From: Bradyrhizobium sp. 170
Lineage (GTDB): Bacteria > Pseudomonadota > Alphaproteobacteria > Rhizobiales > Xanthobacteraceae
DNA length: 64,000 bases
Direction: 5' to 3'
Assembly: GCF_023101085.1 (NCBI RefSeq)
Contig: NZ_CP064703.1
Coordinates: forward strand, 3,720,001 to 3,784,000
Below, one piece after another: positions 38,059 through 48,624 of this stretch. A program made the position numbers and the translations under genes. Below the pieces are notes generated by a model that was not told the origin of the DNA, did no database searches, and worked only from the letters and a program-made list of their open reading frames with translations. The number at the start of each line of letters is the position of its first letter. The first letter of the stretch is position 1.

Positions 38059-38805
38059 TCATTCGGCGGGCGTCGCGGCGGCGCTGCCCGGCGCGGGCGC
38101 TGCCATCCGCTCTTGGGCGAGCCGGGCGAGGGCCGTGTGCAGAACGGCAGCGATGATGGCGCCAACGATCGGGGCTGTCAGGTACAACCAGGCGTCGCTG
38201 AAATTGCCTGTCGCGACCATCGGGCCAAGCGCTCGCGCCGGATTGAACGCGGCACCGGTGAGGGCCCCACCCATGATGATGTTGAGGGTCAGTGTCATCC
38301 CGATCGCAAGCGGCGCGAGGTTGCCGGCGCGGCCCGCAACTGCCGTGCTGAGCACGACCGTCACCAGGAAAAACGCGAGCACCGCCTCGATCATGAAGCC
38401 GGCCGCGGGAGTGATCGTGAGCGACGTGGCGCCGAGAGAGAGATTGTGCGCAAGTGCAGGCATCCCGAGGCCGGTCGCGGCGCCGCCCAGTACGGCCGAC
38501 AAGAAGAGTGCGCCCGCGACGCCGCCAATGAGTTGGCTGGCGATATAGCCGATCGCCTCGCCGATACCCAAGGCGCCGGCGGCGAACACGCCGACGGTAA
38601 CTGCGGGATTCATGTGCCCGCCCGAAATGGAGCCGTAAGCGAAAGCGAAGACCATGATGGTCAGGCCATGGGCGACGGCAATCGCGGCGATACCGGGCAG
38701 GCCGACACCGTCGCCGACCACGGCCGCGGCGCCGGCGCCAATAAATACGAGTGCGAAGGTGCCGATGAACTCCGCAAGGAGTTTGGGTGCGATCCGGTTG
38801 GACAT
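38059..38805 (-). CDS. aqpZ: Aquaporin Z-type channel (MIP family)
   Basis: A 248-residue, six-helix water channel with the two half-helix NPA motifs, [10 protein letters not shown] near residue 66 and [12 protein letters not shown] near 190. A C-terminal Ala/Pro-rich tail is added. ATG follows GGAGAG. It lies downstream of katA on the same strand, separated by a strong hairpin, so it is probably transcribed separately. Confidence 0.92.
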   Translation of the reverse strand: MSNRIAPKLLAEFIGTFALVFIGAGAAAVVGDGVGLPGIAAIAVAHGLTIMVFAFAYGSISGGHMNPAVTVGVFAAGALGIGEAIGYIASQLIGGVAGALFLSAVLGGAATGLGMPALAHNLSLGATSLTITPAAGFMIEAVLAFFLVTVVLSTAVAGRAGNLAPLAIGMTLTLNIIMGGALTGAAFNPARALGPMVATGNFSDAWLYLTAPIVGAIIAAVLHTALARLAQERMAAPAPGSAAATPAE

Positions 38806-38880
38806 CGTTCTCTCCAGAGATGAGATTGACGGCTCGACGCGATCAGGTTTCGCGGGGGAGCATTACGTTGGGTGAGGAGG

Positions 38881-38908
38881 GCCGGCGGCGCGGGTCAGCG
38901 CCGCCGGC
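38881..38908 (-). terminator. GC-rich hairpin after catalase
   Basis: Perfect 11-bp inverted repeat GCCGGCGGCGC with a six-base loop, starting nine bases after the katA stop. No T tract follows, but position and strength suggest a transcription end. Confidence 0.55.
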
Positions 38909-38916
38909 CGGCGGGT

Positions 38917-40398
38917 CTACTCCGCGGCGATCGTCTGCGGCCTGAAATTGATGCCCAGCGCCTTGGCGACGCCCGCGCCGTAGGCCGGATCAGCCTTGGC
39001 GCAATTGGCAACATGCCGTTCCTTGATGTGTAAGCTCGCGTCGCCCATCGCCCGCGCCGTGTTCTCGAAGAGCACCTGCTGCTGCGCCGGCGTCATGTTC
39101 CGGAACAGGTTTCCCGGCTGTTCCCAATGATCGTCGTCGACGCGGTGGTCCCAGTGCGCCGCGTCGCCTTCGAGCGCGAGAGGCGGCTCGGCAAAATCCG
39201 GCTGGTTGTCCCAGAGTCCCGCGCTGTTGGGGTTGTAGGTGAGCGTTTTGCCCAGATTGCCGTCGGTCCGCATCTGGCCGTCGCGATGGTAGCTCTGGAA
39301 CGGGCATTGGGGTGCGTTGACCGGAATGTGGTTGAAGTTGATGCCGAGCCGGTAGCGTTGTGTGTCACCGTAGGAGAACAGCCGCCCCTGGAGCATTTTG
39401 TCGGGCGAAAAACCGATGCCGGGCACGATGTTGGCGGGCGAGAACGCGGCCTGCTCCACTTCAGCGAAAAAGTTATCCGGGTAGCGATTGAGCTCCATCA
39501 CGCCGACTTCGATCAGCGGATACTCCGCTTTCGGCCACACCTTGGTTACGTCGAAGGGATTGTGCCTGTGGGTCTTCGCCTGAGCCTCGGTCATCACCTG
39601 AATAAAAAGCGTCCAGCGCGGGAAGTCGCCCGCCTCGATCGCGTTAAGCAAGTCACGGCCATGGCTTTCGCGATCCGCGGCGACAAGAGTTGCGGCCTCG
39701 GCGTCGGTGAGGTTCCGGATGCCCTGCTGGGAGCGGAAATGAAACTTGATCCAGACGCGCTCATTGGCGGCATTGATCATCGCGAAGGTGTGGCTGCCGA
39801 ACAGGTGCATGTGGCGAAAACTATTCGGGATGCCGCGATCGGACATGACGATCGTGACCTGGTGCAACGCCTCCGGCAGCAGCGACCAGAAATCCCAGTT
39901 GTTGTCCGCGCTGCGCAGCCCGGTGCGCGGGTCGCGCTTGATGGCATGGTTGAGGTCCGAGAACCGCAGCGGATCGCGGAAGAAGAACACCGGCGTGTTG
40001 TTGCCGACGATGTCCCAGTTACCCTCCTCGGTATAGAACTTGAGGGCGGTGCCGCGGATGTCGCGTTCCGCATCGGCGGCGCCGCGCTCACCGGCGACGG
40101 TCGAAAAGCGCGCGAACATCGGCGTCTGCTTGCCGATCTTCGAAAAAACCTTGGCCTTGGTGTAGCGAGTGATGTCGTGCGTGACAGTGAAGGTCCCGTG
40201 GGCGCCCCAACCCTTAGCGTGCATGCGCCGCTCCGGGATCACCTCGCGGTCGAAATGCGCCAGCTTCTCGATCAGCCAGATATCCTGCAGCAGCGCCGGG
40301 CCGCGCCGACCTGCGGTCATGATGTTGGTGTTGTCAGCAACCGGGGCTCCAGTCGCGTTCGTAAACTTGTTCGTGTTGCCTGGCTTGCTAGACATCAT
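38917..40398 (-). CDS. katA: Monofunctional haem catalase (small-subunit type)
   Basis: Cytoplasmic catalase converting H2O2 to water and oxygen. The 493 residues include the distal histidine region ([16 protein letters not shown]), the Asn segment [16 protein letters not shown], and the proximal haem tyrosine in [14 protein letters not shown]. Length fits clade 3 catalases. ATG ATG start behind GGAGG. No oxyR is nearby. Confidence 0.96.
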   Translation of the reverse strand: MMSSKPGNTNKFTNATGAPVADNTNIMTAGRRGPALLQDIWLIEKLAHFDREVIPERRMHAKGWGAHGTFTVTHDITRYTKAKVFSKIGKQTPMFARFSTVAGERGAADAERDIRGTALKFYTEEGNWDIVGNNTPVFFFRDPLRFSDLNHAIKRDPRTGLRSADNNWDFWSLLPEALHQVTIVMSDRGIPNSFRHMHLFGSHTFAMINAANERVWIKFHFRSQQGIRNLTDAEAATLVAADRESHGRDLLNAIEAGDFPRWTLFIQVMTEAQAKTHRHNPFDVTKVWPKAEYPLIEVGVMELNRYPDNFFAEVEQAAFSPANIVPGIGFSPDKMLQGRLFSYGDTQRYRLGINFNHIPVNAPQCPFQSYHRDGQMRTDGNLGKTLTYNPNSAGLWDNQPDFAEPPLALEGDAAHWDHRVDDDHWEQPGNLFRNMTPAQQQVLFENTARAMGDASLHIKERHVANCAKADPAYGAGVAKALGINFRPQTIAAE

Positions 40399-40512
40399 CA
40401 GTCCTCCGTTGTGTTGGATTCCATTGGATTAGGTCGCAGGTGCCGACATCGGCCCTGCTGTTCCGCCGAGGGCAGCTTCAGTGCTGTGTTTCTCGACTTG
40501 AGGTTAGCGGGC

Positions 40513-41172
40513 TCACCCCCGCCAGGCGGATCCTCGGATCACGCTGCAGAAATTGACGCGGGTGAAGTGCGGATCCTTGTCTGCGAGCACGTCGGCGTTG
40601 ACGTTGCCGAAGGTCGTCTCCGGCTTGTGCTTGTTGCCGTCATAGAAGGCCTGGATGATGTCCTCCTTGAAATGTGGCGGACGCGGATGTGCATGCACCA
40701 CCGCCTGGCGCTCCGCATCGCTGTATTGGGAATAAGCCAGCCCAAGGACATCCATTTCGACGCCCGCCGTCACCAGCGCGACGACCGGGTGCATGTGCTG
40801 CGGGATGCCGGGCGTCGTGTGCAAGGCGATTGCGGTCCAGACGGTTTCGATATCCTGTTGCGCGATGCCGTGGCTTCGGAGGAAGTCACGCGCGGCATTC
40901 GCGCTGTCGACTTCGAATCGCTCGATTTGGCTGCTGTGCTGACGGGTCAACCCCATGTCGTGGAACATCGCACCTGCATAAAGCAGTTCGGGATCAAATT
41001 TGAGCCGGCGACGCTTGCCCGCCAGCGCGCCCCAGTAGTAGACGCGGCTCGAATGGTGAAAGAGCAACGGCGATTCGGTATCCCGCACCAACTCCGTTAT
41101 TTCGCGCGCAAGCTTGCTGTCGGGAATTGTGCTCCCGGCGAGACCGATATCGATGGTAAGATCGGTATTCAT
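40513..41172 (-). CDS. HD-domain hydrolase (cyanamide-hydratase-like)
   Basis: A 219-residue metal-dependent HD protein. Metal ligands are visible as the first His (LFHHSSRVYYWG), the HD pair in LYAGAMFHDMGL, and a later His in AIALHTTPGI. The long form with HSSRVYYWG resembles the HD family that includes cyanamide and urea-type hydratases, but substrate cannot be assigned. The start at 41172 follows GGAGACG. No operon partner. Confidence 0.8.
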   Translation of the reverse strand: MNTDLTIDIGLAGSTIPDSKLAREITELVRDTESPLLFHHSSRVYYWGALAGKRRRLKFDPELLYAGAMFHDMGLTRQHSSQIERFEVDSANAARDFLRSHGIAQQDIETVWTAIALHTTPGIPQHMHPVVALVTAGVEMDVLGLAYSQYSDAERQAVVHAHPRPPHFKEDIIQAFYDGNKHKPETTFGNVNADVLADKDPHFTRVNFCSVIRGSAWRG

Positions 41173-41205
41173 CGCACGTCTCCTGCCGATTGATCTCGAG
41201 GGCAC

Positions 41206-41656
41206 TTTAACAGCCGCGGACAGGCAGTCTGAACGTTGCGGTTGTTGGTGACAGGCGTACCCGATGCATGGGCCAGGGGCGGTTGTTTGGATCTGGCGTT
41301 CATTGGGTTGCTCCGGTGGTGAGTGTTGGGCGTTTGACCACGGATTGCTCCTGTGTTGCGCGTCGTCGAAATCCCGGCAGGCGAGCGGTCCGCAGCGGCG
41401 TGACTTTTTGCTTTCGGAGCGTCATCTGTTGACGGAGTTGCTTTTGCGAGAAACCGGGTTGGAAATGAGAATGTATGCGTCCGCTTCGCAATGACTTTGC
41501 CTCTATTGCTGTGATGACACCGGATTTGCGCTAATCCGCAGATGGCGGAAGTCGTTCAGCGGGCCGCTGCCCTCTGCTTCAGCCTTGCCGACACATTGAC
41601 CCAAGGCCCGACTAATTTGGCCGTGCAAGCCCGTTACGCGATCTGGCGAGGGTTAT
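41206..41656. other. Intergenic, no gene seen
   Basis: About 450 bp between the HD gene and the cluster of small genes. Two plus-strand frames here lack a ribosome site and family resemblance. I see nothing else. Confidence 0.5.
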
Positions 41657-41845
41657 TCATGATGCTCTTGCATGATTTTCGAGAAGCAGAGCGGCGCTTT
41701 CGCGGTGATCGGCGTAGCAATCATGATCGCAGTAGGTGAGTTGCGTCCCGACTTCTCGCAGGCAGCTCCCGCTGATTGGCTCGCCGCATAGTGCACAGAA
41801 AGGTTGCCGGCAGGGCGTTCTGTCATTCACCATTACGAACCTCAT
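41657..41845 (-). CDS. Small zinc-finger-like protein (CxxC...CxxxC)
   Basis: A 62-residue protein with CALCGEPI followed 22 residues on by CDHDCYADH, a treble-clef-like arrangement of two cysteine pairs that would bind zinc. ATG follows GGGAGGCG and overlaps the stop of the upstream gene. Last gene of a run of small genes. Function unknown. Confidence 0.65.
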   Translation of the reverse strand: MRFVMVNDRTPCRQPFCALCGEPISGSCLREVGTQLTYCDHDCYADHRESAALLLENHARAS

Positions 41846-42240
41846 GTCGCGCCTCCCAATGCGAAGCAGAACACGGTGTCGGATGAATGGGAGGTATTGG
41901 GCGGCGGGGCGCAGAGGTGATTTCTGCCATCGGGATTGTCCCTGTTCCGCTCTACCTTTTCAGGTGGCACGAAAATGTACTTTCCGTCTTCTCTGCGCTT
42001 TGCGTAGATCTTGCCGTCAACGTACTTGATTTCAGTCGGATAGCAGTCCGCCTCATTGCAACAGCTAACCGAAGGATTATCGGGCATGTGCCATTTCGAA
42101 TAGAACTTCTCATGCAGAGGCAGATCCTGTGGCGGATGGCGGTGAATTCCGGCCTGGCTTTGTCCATCCTGGGCTTGGACCTCCATCGCTAGCAGGCAAC
42201 AGATGCAGCTCCAGAAGAGGAGTTTGCGTAGGAGAATCAT
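41842..42240 (-). CDS. Exported conserved hypothetical protein with SCCNEADCYPTE motif
   Basis: A 132-residue protein with a signal peptide (LLFWSCICCLLAMEVQA) and a globular domain with KFYSKWHMPDN, SVSCCNEADCYPTEI, a basic strand YAKRREDGKYIFVP, and RNRDNPDGRNHLCAPP. This pattern is conserved in Rhizobiales exported proteins of unknown function, to my recollection. ATG follows GAGGAGG at seven bases. The stop overlaps the start of the small zinc-finger-like gene. Confidence 0.75.
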   Translation of the reverse strand: MILLRKLLFWSCICCLLAMEVQAQDGQSQAGIHRHPPQDLPLHEKFYSKWHMPDNPSVSCCNEADCYPTEIKYVDGKIYAKRREDGKYIFVPPEKVERNRDNPDGRNHLCAPPPNTSHSSDTVFCFALGGAT

Positions 42241-42653
42241 TGTGCAACCTCCTCGCTTCGAAATTCTGAACTTCGGGACATTGGCGCGTGGCGTTCATTG
42301 CACCCATTGCCAGACTGCGGCATGAAATCCACGTAACCATCTGTGGTCGTGCTCTTGACGGGCCTTGAAGCGGCCAACGCACTTTTTTGAGCAGAGGGCG
42401 GTTCGCCAGGAGTAGTGGCGGATGAGACCGAACTTTCCGTCACAGACGGCGCAACGCTTGGCGGCGACGTTCGAAGGACATTGAGGGCTGTTGCGCATTC
42501 TTGCCTCCTCTCGGTCTTGCGTGGGTAGTGGTTGGTGCTCACCTCTTGTCCGCCGTCGCACTTCGCGCACGCGTAAAGCTCGCCTTCGGGATCGTAGTGG
42601 CGTGCCAAATCTCGCGGCGAATAGGGACAACGTGCGCAGAGCTTGACTCTCAT
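42237..42653 (-). CDS. Small zinc-ribbon-like protein with doubtful C-terminus
   Basis: The start at 42653 follows GGAGG at six bases. The first 45 residues look real: MRVKLCARCPYSPRDLARHY, then ACAKCDGGQE, two CxxC pairs as in a zinc ribbon. From about residue 55 the frame is Ser/Thr-rich and overlaps in another phase the equally convincing gene at 42295-42498. I think the true protein ends near 42500, through a lost stop or a frameshift, but I cannot prove it. Confidence 0.5.
   Translation of the reverse strand: MRVKLCARCPYSPRDLARHYDPEGELYACAKCDGGQEVSTNHYPRKTERRQECATALNVLRTSPPSVAPSVTESSVSSATTPGEPPSAQKSALAASRPVKSTTTDGYVDFMPQSGNGCNERHAPMSRSSEFRSEEVAQ
42295..42498 (-). CDS. Small zinc-finger-like protein (CAVC...CSKKC)
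   Basis: A 67-residue protein: KRCAVCDGKFGLIRHYSWRT then LCSKKCVGRFKAR, the CxxC-x16-CxxxC layout of a treble-clef zinc site, with an aromatic basic tail HRWLRGFHAAVWQWV. The ATG follows AGGAGG at seven bases. It lies entirely within the 3' part of the next frame (42237-42653), so at least one of the two frames is wrong or shifted. Confidence 0.6.
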   Translation of the reverse strand: MRNSPQCPSNVAAKRCAVCDGKFGLIRHYSWRTALCSKKCVGRFKARQEHDHRWLRGFHAAVWQWVQ

Positions 42654-43302
42654 GTATCGCCTCCCAAGCGGAAGCAGCGGACCGCTTCGCCGTCGCACGC
42701 GTGGTTAGCCGGCGGGGCACGTACATGAGTCCGCCCGCATGGCTTATTGCGGCTGCGCTCAATCGTTTTGGCCGGGATCGTGGACATTTTGTCACCTGCA
42801 ATCGGCTCTTGCGATTAGCAGCGAGACTAGGAGGGTTGAGACCGATCGCTCAATCGTACGTAGGGTAAGCATCCGATATCGAAAGGGATCGAGCGGTTAT
42901 ACTGTTGTTTGCAATGGTCGCCGGATCTAGCCGCGATCGCATCGCCGGAATGAACCCAACAGATGTCGCTGCGATGAATGGCGTGGGACCGGTCCTCCGG
43001 GACCCGTTTGTGGCCCCGCCGGGGCAGGTAAAAATTGCTGAGTTTGTTCCAAAGTGCTCTAATCGTCTTCGGCGGGAACCGGGACGCTCTGCGATGACCC
43101 GTGACCAGACGACGAATTTCTGGAATTCAGCCGCGCCGTTCTTCCCCGGCCGTATTGCGCTGGCACAGGGGACTTTTGTATTCCGTTGGCTTCGCATCGA
43201 TCTGCCTCGACGGGTTCCGCCCGGTCGATCGCAGTTCAAGGGGAGACGCCTCTCGGCTTCCGCCATCCTGCAGCTGTTTGCAGTTTCCTCACCTTAATCG
43301 GG
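42654..43302. other. Intergenic region before the PAS kinase gene
   Basis: About 650 bp with no supported gene. Around 42852-42872 it contains TCGTACGTAGGGTAAGC, which resembles the start of the GTATAGGG block found before sorA and the kinase at 49.4 kb. A GC-rich inverted repeat (GGCCCCGCCGGGGC) lies near 43012. Confidence 0.4.
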
Positions 43303-46041
43303 ATGAGCAAGGAGATGATTAAACCTGATCTCCATCAAGGGTGGAAGAAGCCGCATTGGATCGCTTACGCTATGGCGGTCTTGTCAGTCCTCGCAGCGAT
43401 CATCATTGCGGAACTCATGAGCCGCCTGCTGCATGCCGAGCCCAGTGCATTGTTGATGCTGCTTTGCGCCATTATTCTCGTCGCATGGCTTGGCGGCCTT
43501 GGACCGGCGCTGTTGGCGGTCGCACTCGCGCTTTTGGCTTTCCACTATTACTTGGTGCCGCCGATCAATACCTTTGCCTGGAAGCATAATGTGTTTGCTG
43601 TGGCGGCTCCGCAATTGCCTCGCCTAGTTCTGTTTGGCGTTGCGCTGCTCTTTATTGCGTTCGTGATTTCGGCGCAGAGAAAAGCAACCGAAAATCTCCG
43701 GCGTGCCAGCGATGAGCTACAGGCTGCGATTGAAGATCAAAAGCGGACTGAGACGGCGCTGCTACGTAGCGAGATGTATTTGACCGAAGCGCAGAGATTG
43801 AGCCGTACCGGAAGCTTCGGATGGAATGTAGCCAGCGGGGAAATAATCTGGTCAGAGCAAACATTCCGGATATTTCAATGCGATCGGGCGACAAAACCGA
43901 CGCTGCAGTTTGTTTTCCAGCGCACCCATCCGGACGATCGCGCTGCGGTGCAAGACATCGTCCAGCAGGCGTCGAGCAAGGGAAGCGATTTCGACCATGA
44001 GTATCGGTTGGCGATGCCTGATGGCTCGGTAAAATACGTCCATGCTGTAGCTCGTGCCGAGAGAGATGCGTCGGGGAGCTTCAAGTTTGTTGGGGCGATA
44101 ACGGATGTGACGGCCGCAAAGGAAGCGGAGCGGAAGCTGCGGCGAAGTGAAACCTATCTGGCCGAAACCCAGCGCTTGAGTCACACAAGCAGTTGGGCGT
44201 GGGATGTGCGCCGTCGAGAGTTCGTGTATCGGTCGCTCGAGGCTTACCCCCTGTTCGATCTCGATTCGGATGGTGACACCGTATCAACCCAGCCCTTTGA
44301 GGAGCGTGTTTTTCCCGAGGACAGGCGGCGGATTATTGAACTGGTGCCGCGGGCCATTCGAGACAAGACGGACTTCGAAGTTGACTTTCGTGTAGCGCTT
44401 TCGGATGGCTCGACAAAGCGCATACATTCCGTCGGACACCCTGTCGTGAACAGCGACGGTGACGTGGTCGAATTCATCGGTACGCACGTAGATGTCACCG
44501 AGCAATGCGAGGCAAAGGAGAAACTGCAAAGGGCTTTTGACGAAATAAAGAAATCCGAAGATCGTCTTCGACTGGTCATCGATACAATCCCGACGCTGGT
44601 CTGGCGCGCCGGACCGGAAGGAGTCCCGGACTTTCTTAATGAACCGGCCCTCTACTATACCGGCCTGTCACTGGACCAGGCCGAAACTGGCTGGCCTCGC
44701 GCTTTTCATCCTGACGACAAGAAGGGCATGTTGCAAAAGTGGACCGCAATACGAGAGACCGGTACGCGAGGCGGGCTAGAAGCTCGGCTCCGGCGCTTCG
44801 ATGGCGAGTATCGCTGGTTTTTGTTCGAAGCTGAGCCACTGCGCGACGAGGCGGGCAACATTGTCAAATGGTATGGCTCAGCTACCGATATCGAGGACCT
44901 CAAGCAGACTGAGGTTGCGCTCCGCGAGAGCCAACAGCGTTTTCGCGATTATGCCGAAACGGCCTCCGACTGGCTCTGGGAAACCGGGCCTGACCACCGG
45001 GTCACGCGCATATCGGAGCACGTCAGTGCTATTGGTATCGTGCCTTCACACATAACGGGCTTGGCTCGCTGGGATATTGCGGCCGATGTCGACTCGGAGC
45101 CCGAAAAATGGCGGCAGCATCGAGCGATGCACGACGCACATCAACCATTCCGTGATTTCGTATATCGCGCCGTAAGCGCAAGTGGATCTCCCGTCTATGT
45201 CCGGTCAAGCGGCAAGCCATTTTTTGACGCAAGCGGCAATTTCCTGGGCTATCGGGGCACCGGTACGGATATTACGGCGACGATCCGAGCAGATCACGCC
45301 GAGGAGGCGCTCCGTAGCGCGCAGGCGGAACTCGCACATGTAACCCGCGTGACGACGCTGGGCGAACTGACGACGTCCATTGCTCACGAAGTGAACCAGC
45401 CGCTCGCCGCCGTCATCGCTAACGCCGAAGCCTGCCTGCGCTGGCTGGATCACGAAACGCCCAATCTGGCCGGCGCGCGCCGCTCGGCGGAATGGGTTAT
45501 TGACGACGGCAACCGCGCAAGCGAGGTGATTCGGCGTGTTCGGGCGCTCGCGAAAAAGACTGACATTGAGAAGGTGTCGCTCGACCTCAATAGTGTCGTC
45601 AAGGAGGTCATCACGCTGGTGCAGCGTGAGCTGAGCAACCACAGCGTATCATTGCGCAAGGAGTTGGCGCCGACGCTACCCATGATCCTTGGCGATAGGG
45701 TCCAGCTGCAGCAGGTAATTATCAACCTGATGATGAACGGCATTGAGGCAATGGAGCCGGTCAGGGATCGGCCGCGCGAGCTTGTGATCCGATCGGGCCA
45801 GGACGAGACACGCCGAGTGTTCGTAAGTGTAACGGATTGCGGCGTCGGGATCTCCGCCGAAAATGCAAGCCGACTCTTCAACGCCTTCTTCACCACCAAG
45901 TCCAGCGGCCTGGGTATGGGACTCTCGATCTGTCGTTCGATCGTGGAAGCTCACGGGGGACGGCTGTCCGCCTGTTGCAATGAGGGGCCGGGTGCAACCT
46001 TTCAATTCGTTCTGCCCTTGCATCAGGAGGATGCGTTGTGA
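43303..46041 (+). CDS. Membrane PAS-domain sensor histidine kinase
   Basis: About 912 residues. A DUF4118/KdpD-like set of membrane helices (about 20-125) is followed by a coiled segment, four PAS domains (about 140-270, 275-400, 415-540, 545-675) with S/T-boxes such as [15 protein letters not shown], then HisKA ([20 protein letters not shown]) and HATPase ([37 protein letters not shown]). No haem-binding signature as in FixL is obvious. Its stop overlaps the GTG of the FixJ-like regulator (GTGA), so the two form a pair. The frame is open to 43186; I chose the ATG at 43303. Confidence 0.9.
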   Translation: MSKEMIKPDLHQGWKKPHWIAYAMAVLSVLAAIIIAELMSRLLHAEPSALLMLLCAIILVAWLGGLGPALLAVALALLAFHYYLVPPINTFAWKHNVFAVAAPQLPRLVLFGVALLFIAFVISAQRKATENLRRASDELQAAIEDQKRTETALLRSEMYLTEAQRLSRTGSFGWNVASGEIIWSEQTFRIFQCDRATKPTLQFVFQRTHPDDRAAVQDIVQQASSKGSDFDHEYRLAMPDGSVKYVHAVARAERDASGSFKFVGAITDVTAAKEAERKLRRSETYLAETQRLSHTSSWAWDVRRREFVYRSLEAYPLFDLDSDGDTVSTQPFEERVFPEDRRRIIELVPRAIRDKTDFEVDFRVALSDGSTKRIHSVGHPVVNSDGDVVEFIGTHVDVTEQCEAKEKLQRAFDEIKKSEDRLRLVIDTIPTLVWRAGPEGVPDFLNEPALYYTGLSLDQAETGWPRAFHPDDKKGMLQKWTAIRETGTRGGLEARLRRFDGEYRWFLFEAEPLRDEAGNIVKWYGSATDIEDLKQTEVALRESQQRFRDYAETASDWLWETGPDHRVTRISEHVSAIGIVPSHITGLARWDIAADVDSEPEKWRQHRAMHDAHQPFRDFVYRAVSASGSPVYVRSSGKPFFDASGNFLGYRGTGTDITATIRADHAEEALRSAQAELAHVTRVTTLGELTTSIAHEVNQPLAAVIANAEACLRWLDHETPNLAGARRSAEWVIDDGNRASEVIRRVRALAKKTDIEKVSLDLNSVVKEVITLVQRELSNHSVSLRKELAPTLPMILGDRVQLQQVIINLMMNGIEAMEPVRDRPRELVIRSGQDETRRVFVSVTDCGVGISAENASRLFNAFFTTKSSGLGMGLSICRSIVEAHGGRLSACCNEGPGATFQFVLPLHQEDAL

Positions 46042-46697
46042 CCGAGCGTCCAAAATCATCGCGTGGATCCGCTAGCGCCAAGGAGTCGATCGTCCTTGTT
46101 ATCGACGACGACGCATCGGTGCGCAGGGCGCTGACCAATCTCTTTGAATCGATAGGCTTGAAGGTTGAGGTGTTCGCTTCGGCGGCCGAAATGCTGGACA
46201 GCAAGCTTCCGGACGTCGCCAGCTGCCTGGTCCTTGACATTAGGTTGCCCGGATTGAGCGGATTGGACTTTCAAACCGAACTAGCCAAGGCGAACATCCA
46301 CATTCCGATCATCTTTATGACCGGTCATGGCGACATTCCGATGTCCGTCCGGGCCATGAAGGGTGGAGCGGTCGATTTCCTGACCAAGCCGTTTCGGGAC
46401 CAAGACATGCTGGACGCGGTGGTGACGGCGATCGAACGGGATCGGAAACGGCGCGAGGCCGACAAGATCGTGGCGGATTTGCAAGCACTTCTTGAGACCC
46501 TGACTCCCCGCGAGCGAGAGGTTCTGGCGTGGGTATCGTCCGGACGCCTGAACAAACAGATAGCAGCCGAACTCGGACTGGCCGAGATTACCGTGAAGAT
46601 CCATCGGGGACGCATCATGAAGAAGATGGGAGCGAGGTCACTGGCCGATTTGCTGCGAAAGGCCGAAACGCTCGGGGTTGGTCGCATCAAGCCCTAG
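46038..46697 (+). CDS. FixJ/LuxR-family response regulator
   Basis: A 219-residue regulator: receiver (18-130) with [10 protein letters not shown], the phospho-acceptor in [13 protein letters not shown], the [10 protein letters not shown] loop and FLTKPF, then a LuxR-type HTH ([35 protein letters not shown]). GTG start overlapping the kinase stop. Genes just downstream (sorAB and a receiver-only protein) are plausible targets, because a conserved sequence block precedes them. Confidence 0.92.
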   Translation: MTERPKSSRGSASAKESIVLVIDDDASVRRALTNLFESIGLKVEVFASAAEMLDSKLPDVASCLVLDIRLPGLSGLDFQTELAKANIHIPIIFMTGHGDIPMSVRAMKGGAVDFLTKPFRDQDMLDAVVTAIERDRKRREADKIVADLQALLETLTPREREVLAWVSSGRLNKQIAAELGLAEITVKIHRGRIMKKMGARSLADLLRKAETLGVGRIKP

Positions 46698-46770
46698 GCC
46701 GTTTATTGGAGCCATCGGGCGAGACAACTTGGCGAAGCGAGCGCGTCCGCAACGAGCCCCCATGGCTAAA

Positions 46771-46832
46771 CAGAAGTATAGGGTAGCCCAAACCATTACG
46801 ACGTTCGAAGCAATCTTTGTAGGTCAAGCCGT
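46771..46832 (+). promoter_or_regulatory. Conserved block upstream of sorA
   Basis: By hand alignment about 38 of 60 bases match, without gaps, the block at 49141-49200. Best kept are GTATAGGG, CCCAAACC, ACGAC and GTAGG. It ends about 90 bp before sorA. Candidate binding site for a LuxR-type regulator. Confidence 0.5.
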
Positions 46833-46920
46833 TCGCGCCTGACCAAGCTAGCCTCGCATGGGTGCTGAGCCGGTGATGGCCCGTGCTAGTGCGGCCAAGC
46901 GGACAGTCGGGGAGGCTTGA

Positions 46921-48156
46921 ATGGCGGAGAACGGTGCTTTTCGTAACATGGTGACGCGGCGGCGACTTCTTGCCGTGGCAGGGGCAGCAGGGGCGGCTCT
47001 CTCAAAGCCGGCATGGGCGCAAAGAATGGTTGATCTTCCGCTGCCGGGTGGTCCCGGAGCGCGCGATATCACGACCGCCTTTCCGCAGAAGGGACCGATG
47101 ATCCTGCAGCGGACCCGTCCGCCGCTTCTGGAAACCCCGTTTGAGGTTTTCGACAAAGGCGTCTTCACCGCCAACGATCAGTTTTACGTACGCTGGCACT
47201 GGGCGCTCATTCCGACCGACATTGACATTGACAAGTTCAGACTGTCCGTGCGCGGCCATGTGAACAAGACATTGTCGCTGTCGCTGAATGATATCCTTCA
47301 CGGATTGCCGAGCGTTCAGTTGTCCGCGGTGAACCAATGTTCCGGCAACTCGCGAGGCTTTTTCCAGCCTCGCGTGCCCGGCGGGGAATGGGCGAATGGC
47401 GCCATGGGTAATGCGCTCTGGACCGGGGTCCGCCTCAAGGACGTGCTGGACAAGGCCGGCGTGAAGCCCGGCGCTGTGCAGGTGCGATTCAAAGGACTGG
47501 ATGAGCCCGTGGTGGCAGATGCGCCGCATTTCATGAAGTCGCTGGACATCGACCACGCGCGCGACGGCGAGGTGATGATCGCCTACGCCATGAACGCCGA
47601 GCAACTCCCCCTGGTGAACGGATTTCCCCTGCGGCTGGTCGTGCCGGGCTGGTATGCGACCTATTGGGTCAAGATGCTGAACGATATCGAGGTGCTGGAG
47701 CAACCGGATACCAATTACTGGACAAAAATTGCCTACACGATTCCCGACACGCCGCATGCGAGCATCAAGCCGGGCGAAACAGGCGTGAAGATGATTCCGA
47801 TCAACCGTATGGTGCCGAGATCCTTCGTCACGAATATTGCGTCCGGCAGTAAGGTAAACGCTGGTGCACCCTCTTTGTTGCGCGGCATTGCTTTCGGGGG
47901 CGATTGCGGCGTGGCAAGCGTCGATTTCTCGATCGACCGCGGCCAAAGCTGGCGTCAGGCGCAACTGGGGAAGGACGAAGGCAAGTATGGATTTCGGCAG
48001 TGGCAGACGCACATAACACTGCCAACCCCCGGTGAATACAGCGTGCTGATCCGCTGCACCAATAGCAACGGTGTCGCGCAACCAGACACGCCAAATTGGA
48101 ATCCGGCCGGCTTCATGCGCAACGTCATCGAATCCACCGATATCATGGCAGTTTGA
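46921..48156 (+). CDS. sorA: Sulfite:cytochrome c oxidoreductase, molybdenum subunit SorA
   Basis: Periplasmic enzyme oxidising sulfite to sulfate and passing electrons to SorB. The 411 residues begin with a twin-arginine signal (TRRRLLAVAGAAGAAL). The Mo cysteine is in SAVNQCSGNSRGFFQP, with GGEWANGAMGNALWTGV and NGFPLRLVVPGWYATYWVK as in Starkeya SorA, and a C-terminal dimerisation domain. ATG follows GGGAGG. sorB starts 13 bp after the stop. Confidence 0.94.
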   Translation: MAENGAFRNMVTRRRLLAVAGAAGAALSKPAWAQRMVDLPLPGGPGARDITTAFPQKGPMILQRTRPPLLETPFEVFDKGVFTANDQFYVRWHWALIPTDIDIDKFRLSVRGHVNKTLSLSLNDILHGLPSVQLSAVNQCSGNSRGFFQPRVPGGEWANGAMGNALWTGVRLKDVLDKAGVKPGAVQVRFKGLDEPVVADAPHFMKSLDIDHARDGEVMIAYAMNAEQLPLVNGFPLRLVVPGWYATYWVKMLNDIEVLEQPDTNYWTKIAYTIPDTPHASIKPGETGVKMIPINRMVPRSFVTNIASGSKVNAGAPSLLRGIAFGGDCGVASVDFSIDRGQSWRQAQLGKDEGKYGFRQWQTHITLPTPGEYSVLIRCTNSNGVAQPDTPNWNPAGFMRNVIESTDIMAV

Positions 48157-48169
48157 CGGAGTGTTCACG

Positions 48170-48502
48170 ATGTTTCGCAACTTGCTGCCGCTGGCCGTTC
48201 TCTTGAGCATCGCGTCGACACCTTTCGTCGCGCGCGCCGTTACACCAGTCGAGCTGAAATCGGTGAAGATCGACCTGCCGGACAGCGACAAGATGTTCCC
48301 TGACGGTCCCGGTTCGGATGCGATAAATAACAATTGTCTCGCCTGCCACTCGGCTGACATGGTGCTGAATCAACCGTCATTGTCCAAGCAGGCCTGGGCC
48401 ACGGAAGTTAACAAGATGATCAATAACTACAAGGCGCCGGTGGCCCCGGAAGATGTTGGGACAATCGTTGAATATTTGACTACGCTCGAGGGCGCGAAAT
48501 AG
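48170..48502 (+). CDS. sorB: SorB cytochrome c, electron acceptor of SorA
   Basis: A 110-residue monohaem cytochrome c. Signal peptide residues 1-23 (ending ARA), haem site CLACH near residue 62, candidate Met ligand in EVNKMINNYK and the terminal EDVGTIVEYLTTLEG. I place the start at ATG 48170; the longer frame overlaps sorA. It forms the SorAB heterodimer and feeds cytochrome c or the terminal oxidase. A remnant of a close paralogue lies at 36.0 kb. Confidence 0.92.
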   Translation: MFRNLLPLAVLLSIASTPFVARAVTPVELKSVKIDLPDSDKMFPDGPGSDAINNNCLACHSADMVLNQPSLSKQAWATEVNKMINNYKAPVAPEDVGTIVEYLTTLEGAK

Positions 48503-48560
48503 ACCAGGCCCCACCGTGTAACAGGCAAACGGGTTCGTGTTTGCGCATCAAGTCCTTGGT

Positions 48561-48592
48561 GTGTAAACCTAAGTATGACTTCACAAACCTGA
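48561..48592 (+). promoter_or_regulatory. Partial copy of the sorA-type block before the receiver gene
   Basis: AAACCTA, then GACTTCACAAAC, matching AAACCTA and GACTTTACAAAC of the block at 49141 but with two more bases between them. It ends about 33 bp before the receiver start. Confidence 0.35.
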
Positions 48593-48624
48593 TTGACGGC
48601 CCACTTTTGGCGGAGGCGGTGCTA

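Noticed and set aside
39127..41193. 688-residue plus-strand ORF opposite catalase and HD gene
   Set aside because: Spans two oppositely coded genes and their gap; composition is that of antisense.
42850..43266. 138-residue minus-strand ORF before the PAS kinase
   Set aside because: No start signal, no recognisable domain, and it covers the likely promoter region.
47002..48360. 452-residue minus-strand ORF opposite sorAB
   Set aside because: Antisense shadow; sorA and sorB motifs are complete on the other strand.
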